A stretch of DNA of 27,500 nt, taken from positions 11,355,496-11,382,995 of the forward strand of contig NC_091559.1 of NCBI RefSeq assembly GCF_042767895.1, read 5' to 3'. Numbering within the stretch: position 1 is the first letter of the stretch; every line of letters begins with the position of its first letter. A model generated the notes under the pieces. It worked only from the letters and a program-made list of their open reading frames with translations, was not told the origin of the DNA and ran no database searches. This DNA comes from Penaeus vannamei. Taxonomy: Eukaryota > Arthropoda > Malacostraca > Decapoda > Penaeidae. Shown piece after piece: positions 14,909 through 25,068 of this stretch. A program made the position numbers and the translations under genes.

Positions 14909-15495
14909 AAACTGGAAAAAGGGGGGTTTTCGACTCATCTCTCAGAAGGCTGTATTTTGCTAGATTTCGCCGGTTTTTCGACTTTTTGGATTTTTCTCCT
15001 TTTAGCCTTTTTCTCATTATAGATGGGCTTTATAATGATAATTATCATCATTATTATCATTACTGTCATTATTGCCCTAATTACCCTTAATATAGTCATT
15101 ATAATAATCATTATCTAAATTATTAATGTCATTTTCATCATTATAATGATTTTAATAATGATATTGACAATAATGATAATTCTTGAGATAATAACAATAA
15201 TGATAATGATTATAATAACAATAATGGCCGGGATATATTTAATTTTATTTTTATTTCTATCATTGTCGTTATTATTAGTGTTATTAGTAGGAAAATCATT
15301 AGAATATTGTTGAGTATTCTTATTATCGCAATTATTAGGCAAATCATCATTATAACTATCATTATATAATTTTTATCATAATTATTGTCCTAATTACTCG
15401 CATGATTATCATTATTACCGTCATTATTGATGGGGTTATCATCAAAATCATCCTAATTAGTAGAATTATTGCTAAAATCATCATAATCATCATTT
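14909..15495. repeat. A monomer with 21-bp internal deletion
   Basis: This A copy is 587 bp instead of 608. The deletion lies at about 15042-15055, where the usual segment with GTCATTATCATCATCATTATT (21 bp) is missing. The lost piece is bounded by ATCATCATTATT-like direct repeats, as expected for replication slippage or a short-repeat deletion. The rest of the monomer is normal and the next B block follows in register at 15496. It also carries C rather than G at 14934. Confidence 0.9.
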
Positions 15496-18400
15496 AAACT
15501 GGAAAAAGGGGGGTTTTCGACTCATCTCTCAGAAGGCTGTATTTTGCTAGATTTCGCCGGTTTTTCGACTTTTGGGATTTTTCTCCTTTTAGCCTTTTTC
15601 TCATTATAGATGGGCTTTATAATGATAATTATCATCATTATTGTCATTATCATCATCATTATTATCATTACTGTGATTATTGCCCTAATTACCCTTAATA
15701 TAGTCATTATAATAATCATTATCTTAATTATTAATGTCATTTTCATTATTATAATGATTTTAATAATGATAATGGCAATAATGATAATTCTAGAAAGAAT
15801 AACAACAATAAAATTTATTATAATAACAATAATAGCCGTGTTATAATTACTTTTATTATTATTTCTGTTATCATTGTCGTTATTATTAGTGTTATTAGTA
15901 GGAAATTATTAGAATTGTGTTGATTATTGCTATTATTGCAATTATTACGCAAATCATCATTATAAGTATCATTGTATAATTATTATCATAATTATTGTCC
16001 AAATTACTCTCATAATTACCATTATTATCGTCATTATTGTCATTATTGATGGGGTTATCATCAAAATCATCCCAATTAGCAGAATTAATGGTAAAATCAT
16101 CATAATCATCATTTAAACTGGAAAAAGGGGGGTTTTCGAGTCATCTCTCAGAAGGCTGTATTTTGCTAGATTTCGCCGGTTTTTCGACTTTTTGGATTTT
16201 TCTCCTTTTAGCCTTTTTCTCATTATAGATGGGCTTTATAATGATAATTATCATCATTATTGTCATTATCATCATCATTATTATCATTACTGTCATTATT
16301 GCCCTAATTACCCTTAATATAGTCATTATAATAATCATTATCTAAATTATTAATGTCATTTTCATCATTATAATGATTTTAATAATGATATTGACAATAA
16401 TGATAATTCTTGAGATAATAACAATAATGATAATGATTATAATAACAATAATGGCCGGGATATATTTAATTTTATTTTTATTTCTATCATTGTCGTTATT
16501 ATTAGTGTTATTAGTAGGAAAATCATTAGAATATTGTTGAGTATTCTTATTATCGCAATTATTAGGCAAATCATCATTATAACTATCATTATATAATTTT
16601 TATCATAATTATTGTCCTAATTACTCGCATGATTATCATTATTACCGTCATTATTGATGGGGTTATCATCAAAATCATCCTAATTAGTAGAATTATTGCT
16701 AAAATCATCATAATCATCATTTAAACTGGAAAAAGGGGGGTTTTCGAGTCATCTCTCAGAAGGCTGTATTTTGCTAGATTTCGCCGGTTTTTCGACTTTT
16801 GGGATTTTTCTCCTTTTAGCCTTTTTCTCATTATAGATGGGCTTTATAATGATAATTATCATCATTATTGTCATTATCATCATCATTATTATCATTACTG
16901 TGATTATTGCCCTAATTACCCTTAATATAGTCATTATAATAATCATTATCTTAATTATTAATGTCATTTTCATTATTATAATGATTTTAATAATGATAAT
17001 GGCAATAATGATAATTCTAGAAAGAATAACAACAATAAAATTTATTATAATAACAATAATAGCCGTGTTATAATTACTTTTATTATTATTTCTGTTATCA
17101 TTGTCGTTATTATTAGTGTTATTAGTAGGAAATTATTAGAATTGTGTTGATTATTGCTATTATTGCAATTATTACGCAAATCATCATTATAAGTATCATT
17201 GTATAATTATTATCATAATTATTGTCCAAATTACTCTCATAATTACCATTATTATCGTCATTATTGTCATTATTGATGGGGTTATCATCTAAATCATCCC
17301 AATTAGCAGAATTAATGGTAAAATCATCATAATCATCATTTAAACTGGAAAAAGGGGGGTTTTCGACTCATCTCTCAGAAGGCTGTATTTTGCTAGATTT
17401 CGCCGGTTTTTCGACTTTTTGGATTTTTCTCCTTTTAGCCTTTTTCTCATTATAGATGGGCTTTATAATGATAATTATCATCATTATTGTCATTATCATC
17501 ATCATTATTATCATTACTGTCATTATTGCCCTAATTACCCTTAATATAGTCATTATAATAATCATTATCTAAATTATTAATGTCATTTTCATCATTATAA
17601 TGATTTTAATAATGATATTGACAATAATGATAATTCTTGAGATAATAACAATAATGATAATGATTATAATAACAATAATGGCCGGGATATATTTAATTTT
17701 ATTTTTATTTCTATCATTGTCGTTATTATTAGTGTTATTAGTAGGAAAATCATTAGAATATTGTTGAGTATTCTTATTATCGCAATTATTAGGCAAATCA
17801 TCATTATAACTATCATTATATAATTTTTATCATAATTATTGTCCTAATTACTCGCATGATTATCATTATTACCGTCATTATTGATGGGGTTATCATCAAA
17901 ATCATCCTAATTAGTAGAATTATTGCTAAAATCATCATAATCATCATTTAAACTGGAAAAAGGGGGGTTTTCGACTCATCTCTCAGAAGGCTGTATTTTG
18001 CTAGATTTCGCCGGTTTTTCGACTTTTGGGATTTTTCTGCTTTTAGCCTTTTTCTCATTATAGATGGGCTTTATAATGATAATTATCATCATTATTGTCA
18101 TTATCATCATCATTATTATCATTACTGTGATTATTGCCCTAATTACCCTTAATATAGTCATTATAATAATCATTATCTTAATTATTAATGTCATTTTCAT
18201 TATTATAATGATTTTAATAATGATAATGGCAATAATGATAATTCTAGAAAGAATAACAACAATAAAATTTATTATAATAACAATAATAGCCGTGTTATAA
18301 TTACTTTTATTATTATTTCTGTTATCATTGTCGTTATTATTAGTGTTATTAGTAGGAAATTATTAGAATTGTGTTGATTATTGCTATTATTGCAATTATT

Positions 18401-19176
18401 ACGCAAATCATCATTATAAGTATCATTGTATAATTATTATCATAATTATTGTCCAAATTACTCTCATAATTACCATTATTATCGTCATTATTGTCATTAT
18501 TGATGGGGTTATCATCAAAATCATCCCAATTAGCAGAATTAATGGTAAAATCATCATAATCATCATTTAAACTGGAAAAAGGGGGGTTTTCGAGTCATCT
18601 CTCAGAAGGCTGTATTTTGCTAGATTTCGCCGGTTTTTCGACTTTTTGGATTTTTCTCCTTTTAGCCTTTTTCTCATTATAGATGGGCTTTATAATGATA
18701 ATTATCATCATTATTGTCATTATCATCATCATTATTATCATTACTGTCATTATTGCCCTAATTACCCTTAATATAGTCATTATAATAATCATTATCTAAA
18801 TTATTAATGTCATTTTCATCATTATAATGATTTTAATAATGATATTGACAATAATGATAATTCTTGAGATAATAACAATAATGATAATGATTATAATAAC
18901 AATAATGGCCGGGATATATTTAATTTTATTTTTATTTCTATCATTGTCGTTATTATTAGTGTTATTAGTAGGAAAATCATTAGAATATTGTTGAGTATTC
19001 TTATTATCGCAATTATTAGGCAAATCATCATTATAACTATCATTATATAATTTTTATCATAATTATTGTCCTAATTACTCGCATGATTATCATTATTACC
19101 GTCATTATTGATGGGGTTATCATCAAAATCATCCTAATTAGTAGAATTATTGCTAAAATCATCATAATCATCATTT

Positions 19177-20405
19177 AAACTGGAAAAAGGGGGGTTTTCG
19201 ACTCATCTCTCAGAAGGCTGTATTTTGCTAGATTTCGCCGGTTTTTCGACTTTTTGGATTTTTCTCCTTTTAGCCTTTTTCTCATTATAGATGGGCTTTA
19301 TAATGATAATTATCATCATTATTGTCATTATCATCATCATTATTATCATTACTGTCATTATTGCCCTAATTACCCTTAATATAGTCATTATAATAATCAT
19401 TATCTTAATTATTAATGTCATTTTCATTATTATAATGATTTTAATAATGATAATGGCAATAATGATAATTCTAGAAAGAATAACAACAATAAAATTTATT
19501 ATAATAACAATAATAGCCGTGTTATAATTACTTTTATTATTATTTCTGTTATCATTGTCGTTATTATTAGTGTTATTAGTAGGAAATTATTAGAATTGTG
19601 TTGATTATTGCTATTATTGCAATTATTACGCAAATCATCATTATAAGTATCATTGTATAATTATTATCATAATTATTGTCCAAATTACTCTCATAATTAC
19701 CATTATTATCGTCATTATTGTCATTATTGATGGGGTTATCATCAAAATCATCCTAATTAGTAGAATTATTGCTAAAATCATCATAATCATCATTTAAACT
19801 GGAAAAAGGGGGGTTTTCGACTCATCTCTCAGAAGGCTGTATTTTGCTAGATTTCGCCGGTTTTTCGACTTTTTGGATTTTTCTCCTTTTAGCCTTTTTC
19901 TCATTATAGATGGGCTTTATAATGATAATTATCATCATTATTGTCATTATCATCATCATTATTATCATTACTGTGATTATTGCCCTAATTACCCTTAATA
20001 TAGTCATTATAATAATCATTATCTTAATTATTAATGTCATTTTCATTATTATAATGATTTTAATAATGATAATGGCAATAATGATAATTCTAGAAAGAAT
20101 AACAACAATAAAATTTATTATAATAACAATAATAGCCGTGTTATAATTACTTTTATTATTATTTCTGTTATCATTGTCGTTATTATTAGTGTTATTAGTA
20201 GGAAATTATTAGAATTGTGTTGATTATTGCTATTATTGCAATTATTACGCAAATCATCATTATAAGTATCATTGTATAATTATTATCATAATTATTGTCC
20301 AAATTACTCTCATAATTACCATTATTATCGTCATTATTGATGGGGTTATCATCAAAATCATCCCAATTAGCAGAATTAATGGTAAAATCATCATAATCAT
20401 CATTT
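19177..20405. repeat. Register slip: B monomer followed by a B-like mosaic monomer
   Basis: The A-B alternation fails here. The B monomer at 19177 has A-type T and C at the second and third diagnostic sites. It has a B-type tail up to about 19718 but finishes with the A-type tail (TAGTAGAATTATTGC) from 19761. The next monomer (19796-20405) is then B-like rather than A: it has C at the first diagnostic site, GTGATT, CTTAA and a B-type body, but an A-type T in TTTTTGGA. It is 610 bp long because one of two tandem GTCATTATT copies is absent near 20330-20340. The 42 bp shared by both tails (about 19719-19760) is the likely exchange site. Confidence 0.85.
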
Positions 20406-22240
20406 AAACTGGAAAAAGGGGGGTTTTCGAGTCATCTCTCAGAAGGCTGTATTTTGCTAGATTTCTCCGGTTTTTCGACTTTTTGGATTTTTCTCCTTTT
20501 AGCCTTTTTCTCATTATAGATGGGCTTTATAATGATAATTATCATCATTATTGTCATTATCATCATCATTATTATCATTACTGTCATTATTGCCCTAATT
20601 ACCCTTAATATAGTCATTATAATAATCATTATCTAAATTATTAATGTCATTTTCATCATTATAATGATTTTAATAATGATATTGACAATAATGATAATTC
20701 TTGAGATAATAACAATAATGATAATGATTATAATAACAATAATGGCCGGGATATATTTAATTTTATTTTTATTTCTATCATTGTCGTTATTATTAGTGTT
20801 ATTAGTAGGAAAATCATTAGAATATTGTTGAGTATTCTTATTATCGCAATTATTAGGCAAATCATCATTATAACTATCATTATATAATTTTTATCATAAT
20901 TATTGTCCTAATTACTCGCATGATTATCATTATTACCGTCATTATTGATGGGGTTATCATCAAAATCATCCTAATTAGTAGAATTATTGCTAAAATCATC
21001 ATAATCATCATTTAAACTGGAAAAAGGGGGGTTTTCGACTCATCTCTCAGAAGGCTGTATTTTGCTAGATTTCGCCGGTTTTTCGACTTTTGGGATTTTT
21101 CTCCTTTTAGCCTTTTTCTCATTATAGATGGGCTTTATAATGATAATTATCATCATTATTGTCATTATCATCATCATTATTATCATTACTGTGATTATTG
21201 CCCTAATTACCCTTAATATAGTCATTATAATAATCATTATCTTAATTATTAATGTCATTTTCATTATTATAATGATTTTAATAATGATAATGGCAATAAT
21301 GATAATTCTAGAAAGAATAACAACAATAAAATTTATTATAATAACAATAATAGCCGTGTTATAATTACTTTTATTATTATTTCTGTTATCATTGTCGTTA
21401 TTATTAGTGTTATTAGTAGGAAATTATTAGAATTGTGTTGATTATTGCTATTATTGCAATTATTACGCAAATCATCATTATAAGTATCATTGTATAATTA
21501 TTATCATAATTATTGTCCAAATTACTCTCATAATTACCATTATTATCGTCATTATTGTCATTATTGATGGGGTTATCATCAAAATCATCCCAATTAGCAG
21601 AATTAATGGTAAAATCATCATAATCATCATTTAAACTGGAAAAAGGGGGGTTTTCGAGTCATCTCTCAGAAGGCTGTATTTTGCTAGATTTCGCCGGTTT
21701 TTCGACTTTTTGGATTTTTCTCCTTTTAGCCTTTTTCTCATTATAGATGGGCTTTATAATGATAATTATCATCATTATTGTCATTATCATCATCATTATT
21801 ATCATTACTGTCATTATTGCCCTAATTACCCTTAATATAGTCATTATAATAATCATTATCTAAATTATTAATGTCATTTTCATCATTATAATGATTTTAA
21901 TAATGATATTGACAATAATGATAATTCTTGAGATAATAACAATAATGATAATGATTATAATAACAATAATGGCCGGGATATATTTAATTTTATTTTTATT
22001 TCTATCATTGTCGTTATTATTAGTGTTATTAGTAGGAAAATCATTAGAATATTGTTGAGTATTCTTATTATCGCAATTATTAGGCAAATCATCATTATAA
22101 CTATCATTATATAATTTTTATCATAATTATTGTCCTAATTACTCGCATGATTATCATTATTACCGTCATTATTGATGGGGTTATCATCAAAATCATCCTA
22201 ATTAGTAGAATTATTGCTAAAATCATCATAATCATCATTT

Positions 22241-22850
22241 AAACTGGAAAAAGGGGGGTTTTCGACTCATCTCTCAGAAGGCTGTATTTTGCTAGATTTC
22301 GCCGGTTTTTCGACTTTTTGGATTTTTCTCCTTTTAGCCTTTTTCTCATTATAGATGGGCTTTATAATGATAATTATCATCATTATTGTCATTATCATCA
22401 TCATTATTATCATTACTGTGATTATTGCCCTAATTACCCTTAATATAGTCATTATAATAATCATTATCTTAATTATTAATGTCATTTTCATCATTATAAT
22501 GAATTTAATAATAATATATTGACAATAATGATAATTTTTGAGATAATAACAATAATGATAATGATTATAATAACAATAATGGCCGGGATATATTTAATTT
22601 TATTTTTATTTCTATCATTGTCGTTATTATTAGTGTTATTAGTAGGAAAATCATTAGAATATTGTTGAGTATTCTTATTATCGCAATTATTAGGCAAATC
22701 ATCATTATAACTATCATTATATAATTTTTATCATAATTATTGTCCTAATTACTCGCATGATTATCATTATTACCGTCATTATTGATGGGGTTATCATCAA
22801 AATCATCCTAATTAGTAGAATTATTGCTAAAATCATCATAATCATCATTT
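22241..22850. repeat. B-to-A hybrid monomer near the array edge
   Basis: The first part has B-type bases (C before TCATCTC, GTGATT, CTTAATT), except an A-type T in TTTTTGGA. From about 22491 it has the A-type sequence (CATCATTATAATG, ATTGACAATAATG, GGCCGGGATATA, ACTCGCATGA tail). The switch lies between 22470 and 22491. It also has private changes around 22500-22540 (AATGAATTTAATAATAATATATTG; TTTTTGAG for TTCTTGAG). The next block, at 22851, is again B-type, so the alternation is preserved through the hybrid. Confidence 0.85.
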
Positions 22851-22999
22851 AAACTGGAAAAAGGGGGGTTTTCGACTCATCTCTCAGAAGGCTGTATTTT
22901 GCTAGATTTCGCCGGTTTTTCGACTTTTGGGATTTTTCTCCTTTTAGCCTTTTTCTCATTATAGATGGGCTTTATAATGATAATTATCATCATTATTGT
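22851..22999. repeat. Truncated terminal B monomer
   Basis: The last block is B-type (C before TCATCTC, TTTTGGGA) and matches the consensus through CATCATTATTGT at 22999. It then switches without any transition to a purine tract. Only 149 of 619 bp are present, so the array ends inside the microsatellite-like part of the monomer, just after the conserved block. Confidence 0.92.
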
Positions 23000-23014
23000 G
23001 GAGGGAGGGAGAGG

Positions 23015-23050
<36 letters not shown>

Positions 23051-23056
23051 GGGGGA

Positions 23057-23143
<87 letters not shown>

Positions 23144-23191
23144 AGGGAGGGAGGGAGGGAGGGAGGGAGAGAGAGAGAGAGAGAGAGAGAA
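23000..23191 (+). repeat. 192-nt polypurine tract, (GA)n with (GGGA)8
   Basis: No pyrimidine occurs from 23000 to 23191 on the + strand. It is mostly (GA)n with GGGA and GGGGGA interruptions, and a perfect (GGGA)8 run at 23137-23168. The eight G3 runs with one-base loops meet the usual motif for an intramolecular G-quadruplex. The long purine mirror repeat could form triplex DNA. Translations of this tract (Arg-Glu or Leu-Ser repeats) are low-complexity artefacts. Confidence 0.95.
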
Positions 23192-23800
23192 TAACGAGAT
23201 AGTAAAAACGAGAGAGAGAGGATATGGCGAGCGTGAAAGATGGAGAGAGAGAGAATGGTGAATGCGTAGTAATGAAAGGGATTATAAAATTGTCAAGCGT
23301 TTCCTCTCGAGGTCGAACCGAGAATCTTGCGTGTGAACCGAACGTGACAAACGAGAATTTCAACATCTTTGTGATAATAACGGATAATAACTGTCATTCC
23401 TAACCACCTGTGCAAAACCTCGACCTAAGAGAGAAAATCAATCAAATTCTTTTTTTCAAAGATGCTTAATGATCACCGGATGTCAGCGAGGACCGAAATG
23501 AAAAATCTTCCAAAAGGAGAATAAAACAAGAAAAAAAACAAAAAAACTGGCGGCTCCCCTGCAGTGCATCTGCATCCTTCAATATCTGATTTTTTACCCT
23601 GTTATTGCTGTAGTTTTATAAAAAGAAAGAAAGAAAAAATTCCTTTTGGCTTTCCTCATAAGTGTAAGACATTCTCCATTGAAAGGTATCTAAGCTGATC
23701 CTTTTAATTCAATGCTTGCAATATTGATTTACATATATATTCATTATTTACTGGTTTTAAGAACTTAAATTGGTGTTGAATAACTTTTTTCCTCCGCTAT
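23192..23800. other. Low-copy-looking spacer with no recognised gene
   Basis: About 0.6 kb right of the purine tract. It holds scattered GAGAGA patches to about 23255, a decayed tRNA-like relic (23297-23355, listed separately), an A-rich run with AAACAAAAAAAC near 23525-23546, and a short GAAAGAAAGAAA run near 23625. No reading frame with non-repetitive composition is long enough to support a gene call, and I see no recognisable transposon end. Confidence 0.6.
23297..23355 (-). pseudogene. Decayed tRNA-Val-like relic
   Basis: Read on the minus strand, GTCACGTTCGGTTCACACGC, then AAGATTCTCGGTTCGACC, then TCGAGAGGAAACG, line up with the 3' two-thirds of the tRNA-Val-like gene at 24518-24590. 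The TTCACAC anticodon loop (CAC), the TTCGA of the T loop with a CTCGG/TCGAG stem, and the GGAAAC acceptor 3' strand are all visible. The variable region and the 3' anticodon stem have lost bases. The acceptor 5' strand and D arm are not convincingly recognisable. The conserved core found downstream of the other two copies is absent. This is either an old tRNA pseudogene or the eroded head of the same repeat family. Confidence 0.6.
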
Positions 23801-23803
23801 GTA

Positions 23804-23910
23804 GCATATATATATCTATATATAGATAGAAAGATAGATAGATAGAGAGATAGATATATAGATAGATAGATATATAGATAGATAGATATGCATATATATA
23901 GTTATCTATA
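23804..23910. repeat. (GATA)n / (TAGA)n compound microsatellite
   Basis: TATATATC/TATAGATAGA units followed by interrupted GATA repeats with ATATAGATAGATAG blocks up to GATATGCATATA. Imperfect, with no gene-like content. Confidence 0.9.
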
Positions 23911-24353
<443 letters not shown>

Positions 24354-24517
24354 TATTCATATATACCTATTCATATTTACACACAATAAATCTTTCGTTC
24401 TTTATCCTTTTTCACTCATATTTTCGGTTTTTGTTTTTTATCATTGTTATCATTCTCTCGCTTTCAACCAGTATTTACAACAGAATATAAAACAATGAAG
24501 CATCCATCATTACGATC

Positions 24518-24590
24518 GTTTCCGTGTTGTAGTGGTTATCACGTGCGCTTCACACGCTCAAGGTCCTCGGTTCGATCCCGAGCGGAAACA
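24518..24590 (+). tRNA. tRNA-Val(CAC)-like sequence, possibly a SINE head
   Basis: The sequence folds as a 73-nt cloverleaf. Acceptor GTTTCCG/CGGAAAC is fully paired, T arm CTCGG/CCGAG is fully paired with loop TTCGATC, and the anticodon loop is TTCACAC with CAC at 24551-24553 (valine, GUG codons). Pol III promoter elements are present: A box TGTTGTAGTGG (24525-24535) and B box GGTTCGATCCC (24569-24579). A T5 run at 24602-24606, 12 nt past the discriminator base, could terminate Pol III. Defects are T10 opposite C25 in the D stem and C29 opposite T41 in the anticodon stem (TGCGC/GCTCA). Copy B keeps GCGCA at the latter position, which would restore pairing, so T41 looks like a later mutation. 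Its place inside a repeated unit argues that this is a repeat-borne tRNA-like sequence and not a housekeeping gene. Confidence 0.65.
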
Positions 24591-24611
24591 ACGACAATTG
24601 ATTTTTAAAGA

Positions 24612-24777
24612 ATTTGACTCTCCATGTCTTCCTGAAACAGCTGGTGATGCTGCAGTGACCTGGATTGCAGCCTCCACGTCAGAGGATGACCCTCCGAGCG
24701 GCATCCGAACGTCTGGCGCCACCGAGATGTTAGAGGATGCCTGTTGCTTCTTAATGAACAGAAGATTGGTCGGATGC
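24612..24777 (+). repeat. Conserved core of the dispersed repeat, copy A
   Basis: 166 bp with two differences from the inverted copy at 26598-26763: C24631 opposite A, and C24750 opposite T. The stretch 24632-24749 is identical over 118 bp, including several CpG sites (CCGAGCGGCATCCGAACG). The sequence just upstream (24591-24611) is only loosely similar, and the part downstream is roughly 80% alike by eye. A frame open through the core exists in both copies. It also reads through the tRNA, so I do not call a protein. Confidence 0.85.
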
Positions 24778-24873
24778 ACTATTTTATTATGGATATTACC
24801 TCTTTCTTCTCCAGTATCCACAATTTAGTCTAATTAACATCATATCATATTCAAAATGCCCAGTGCGCATCCC

Positions 24874-25060
24874 CGCACAATCCCCACACCCACGTAGACA
24901 GCCAGCACTAGTTTCCCACACGAGGGATGCACGCCAGAGATCAGCCTCGGCGTGGACCTTTTCCGTTGATACTGAATACACGAGATGGCCAGAGAGCTGT
25001 CTTATCATGTGAGACGTAATATCCTATGTGTACAGTGGAGGAATGCGTTATATAGTTATA
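24874..25060. other. Unassigned spacer between repeat copy A and the CT tract
   Basis: About 190 bp of mixed composition (CCCCACACCCACGTAGAC through GTGAGACGTAATATCC) with no similarity to the rest of the window that I can see and no supported gene. Confidence 0.5.
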
Positions 25061-25068
25061 TTTAAATC

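Larger units (their letters stand above)
1..22999. repeat. Satellite array, 1227-bp dimeric higher-order repeat
   Basis: About 23 kb of head-to-tail tandem repeat with a 1227-bp period. Each period holds two related monomers, A (608 bp) and B (619 bp). A shared block beginning AAACTGGAAAAAGGGGGG recurs 38 times, at 185, 793, 1412, 2020, 2639, 3247, 3866, 4474, 5093, 5701, 6320, 6928, 7547, 8155, 8774, 9382, 10001, 10609, 11228, 11836, 12455, 13063, 13682, 14290, 14909, 15496, 16115, 16723, 17342, 17950, 18569, 19177, 19796, 20406, 21014, 21633, 22241 and 22851. The spacing alternates 608/619 with few exceptions. Neighbouring dimers on the left are identical or differ by one or two bases. The short reading frames in the array are isoleucine/methionine-rich low-complexity translations and I do not call them genes. 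The 1227-bp period and dimer structure are read directly. A role such as centromeric or heterochromatic satellite is inference only. Confidence 0.97.
24370..24873 (+). repeat. tRNA-headed dispersed repeat, copy A
   Basis: A repeat of about 0.5 kb that matches 26508-26990 in inverted orientation. In order it contains: a T-rich upstream arm (TTTACACACA at about 24377, TATTTACA at about 24473, AAACAATGAAGCATCCA at about 24489-24505); a full tRNA-Val-like head (24518-24590); a 25-bp poorly conserved linker; a core of 166 bp (24612-24777) with only two mismatches to copy B; and a less conserved 3' part with TTTAGTCTAATTAAC at about 24825-24839, fading out near 24873. It has no poly(A) or simple tail and I found no clear target-site duplication. 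The tRNA head plus conserved core resembles a tRNA-derived SINE. However, homology that continues upstream of the tRNA means the mobile or duplicated unit is larger than a standard SINE. I do not recognise the family. Confidence 0.75.

Noticed and set aside
211..22697. Dozens of 65-78 residue open frames repeated every 1227 bp, some with Lys/Arg-rich ends (KKAKRRKIQKVEKPAKSSK)
   Set aside because: They are translations of the satellite. Their sequences are Ile/Met runs from ATT/ATC repeats plus the conserved block, they overlap on both strands, and A and B do not share them as codon-level conserved units. No signal favours coding.
1..22999. CRISPR array
   Set aside because: The repeats are 600 to 1227 bp with no short repeat and unique spacer pattern, and the DNA is eukaryotic.
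185..22999. Helitron or other transposon array with central tandem repeats
   Set aside because: I found no hairpin plus CTRR end, no terminal inverted repeats and no transposase or Rep/helicase coding sequence in the window, so the call cannot be supported.
22959..23366. Leu-Ser-Pro repeat frame of 135 residues and Arg-Glu repeat frames over the GA tract
   Set aside because: Direct translation of a (GA)n/(CT)n microsatellite, with overlapping alternatives in several frames.
23555..23590. CCCTGCAGTGCATCTGCATCC as a possible fragment of the conserved repeat core (GCTGCAGTGACC)
   Set aside because: Only a short CTGCAGTG word is shared, and neighbouring sequence does not align.
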